From assembly GCA_902802755.1 (NCBI GenBank), contig CADCNH010000013.1:43322-77139 (forward strand): a DNA stretch of 33,818 bases, written 5' to 3'. Shown piece after piece: positions 33,411-33,818 of the stretch. The number at the start of each line of letters is the position of its first letter. The first letter of the stretch is position 1. A program made the translations under genes and the position numbers. The notes below the pieces were generated by a model, which ran no database searches, had not been told where the DNA came from, and worked only from the letters and a program-made list of their open reading frames with translations. This DNA is from an uncultured Bacteroidota bacterium (GTDB lineage Bacteria > Bacteroidota > Bacteroidia > Bacteroidales > WCHB1-69).

Positions 33411-33818
33411 ATGAAAAAGACATTCATGATTTGCCTGATGGCAGCATTTATCGGAATCAGTACTAACCTTAAAGCACAAGAAACAATGACACAAGAAGAA
33501 AGAATCAGTTATTTTCTAGGCGCCAATGTTGGCGAGTTTTATAAACAACAAGGTGTGGACGTGGTGAAAGACAAATTTTTCCAAGGCTTTACCGAAGCAT
33601 ACGCAGGCCAAAACATGTTCACCCAGGAAGAAATGGAGGCTCTGAATATGGAATTCCAGAAAGTGATGCAACAAAAACAAAACAGCATAATGGACAGAGA
33701 AAAAGCCAAAGGCGCCGCTTTCTTAGCTGAGAACAAGAAAAAAGAAGGCGTTATCGAAACCCCATCAGGTTTGCAATACAAAGTGGTGAAGATGGGTACC
33801 GGTGCCAAACCCGGTGCT
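33411..33818 (+). CDS. FKBP-type peptidyl-prolyl isomerase (FkpA/Mip-like), 5' part
   Basis: The first 136 codons are present; the window ends inside the gene. A signal peptide (MKKTFMICLMAAFIGIST) is followed by an alpha-helical N-terminal dimerisation domain of the FkpA/Mip kind (TQEERISYFLGANVGE, EEMEALNMEFQKVMQQKQ) and the beginning of the FKBP catalytic domain (TPSGLQYKVVKMGTGAKPG). It should act as a periplasmic or outer-membrane folding catalyst at Xaa-Pro bonds. Whether a lipobox is present is unlikely: no cysteine follows the hydrophobic stretch. The leader from the -7 element to the ATG is about 150 bases and AT-rich. Divergently transcribed from the secreted protease. Confidence 0.92.
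   Translation, partial: MKKTFMICLMAAFIGISTNLKAQETMTQEERISYFLGANVGEFYKQQGVDVVKDKFFQGFTEAYAGQNMFTQEEMEALNMEFQKVMQQKQNSIMDREKAKGAAFLAENKKKEGVIETPSGLQYKVVKMGTGAKPGA

Overview
The window is a 33.8-kb chromosomal piece of a T9SS-carrying Bacteroidales bacterium, probably gut- or rumen-associated. The evidence is: promoters with the Bacteroidetes -7 pattern TAnnTTTG; absence of Shine-Dalgarno sites; two proteins ending in type IX secretion sorting domains; a FISUMP-domain protein of the kind expanded in gut Bacteroidales; a gyrA followed by TPR genes; and an rpsL-rpsG-fusA-rpsJ cluster with no tuf. The species cannot be named from sequence alone.

Layout. (1) 1-2130: a structured AT-rich leader, a Y-family (UvrX/UmuC-like) lesion-bypass polymerase and a translationally coupled, apparently shortened YolD-like partner. 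(2) 2163-7207 (-): gyrA and two exported TPR proteins, with a strong palindrome between gyrA and the first TPR gene. (3) 7615-12631 (-): rpe, a lipoprotein alpha/beta hydrolase overlapping it, a FISUMP protein and a periplasmic LD-carboxypeptidase; two copies of a 75-bp tandem repeat separate the hydrolase and FISUMP genes. (4) 12834-15892 (-): type I asparaginase and a secreted thioredoxin-fold protein. (5) 16005-22921: NhaD antiporter (+), then nucleoside phosphorylase, FHS-type sugar permease, AtoE-type short-chain fatty acid transporter and an AGCS amino-acid:cation symporter (all -). (6) 23275-27152 (+): tRNA-Val(TAC), then rpsL-rpsG-fusA-rpsJ, closed by a terminator where most Bacteroidetes continue into rplC. 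(7) 27236-33168 (-): a Wzx-type flippase and a 1430-residue C10 cysteine protease with about eleven 51-residue repeats and a T9SS domain. (8) 33411-end (+): the start of an FKBP-type prolyl isomerase, cut by the window edge.

The genes are mostly ordinary housekeeping, transport and secretion genes. The unusual layer is intergenic. Almost every gap on the minus-strand side is built from the same few words: 7-bp units of the form GGTYASN in tandem, and 8-bp AT-rich units around TTAGCAAA and TGTGCTAAT. The heptamer arrays have a consistent polarity. They read CC on the plus strand just beyond stop codons and GG on the plus strand just before start codons, so minus-strand transcription units tend to be bracketed by inverted arrays. 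The clearest case is the nucleoside phosphorylase gene, flanked by inverted copies of about 110-125 bp that include a 48-nt perfect match. Repeat-like sequence also reaches into coding regions: the ends of ldcA and the YolD-like gene, a palindrome remnant inside the FISUMP gene, and possibly two units of the C10 protease. No CRISPR array, intact insertion sequence, prophage or complete novel defence system was seen.
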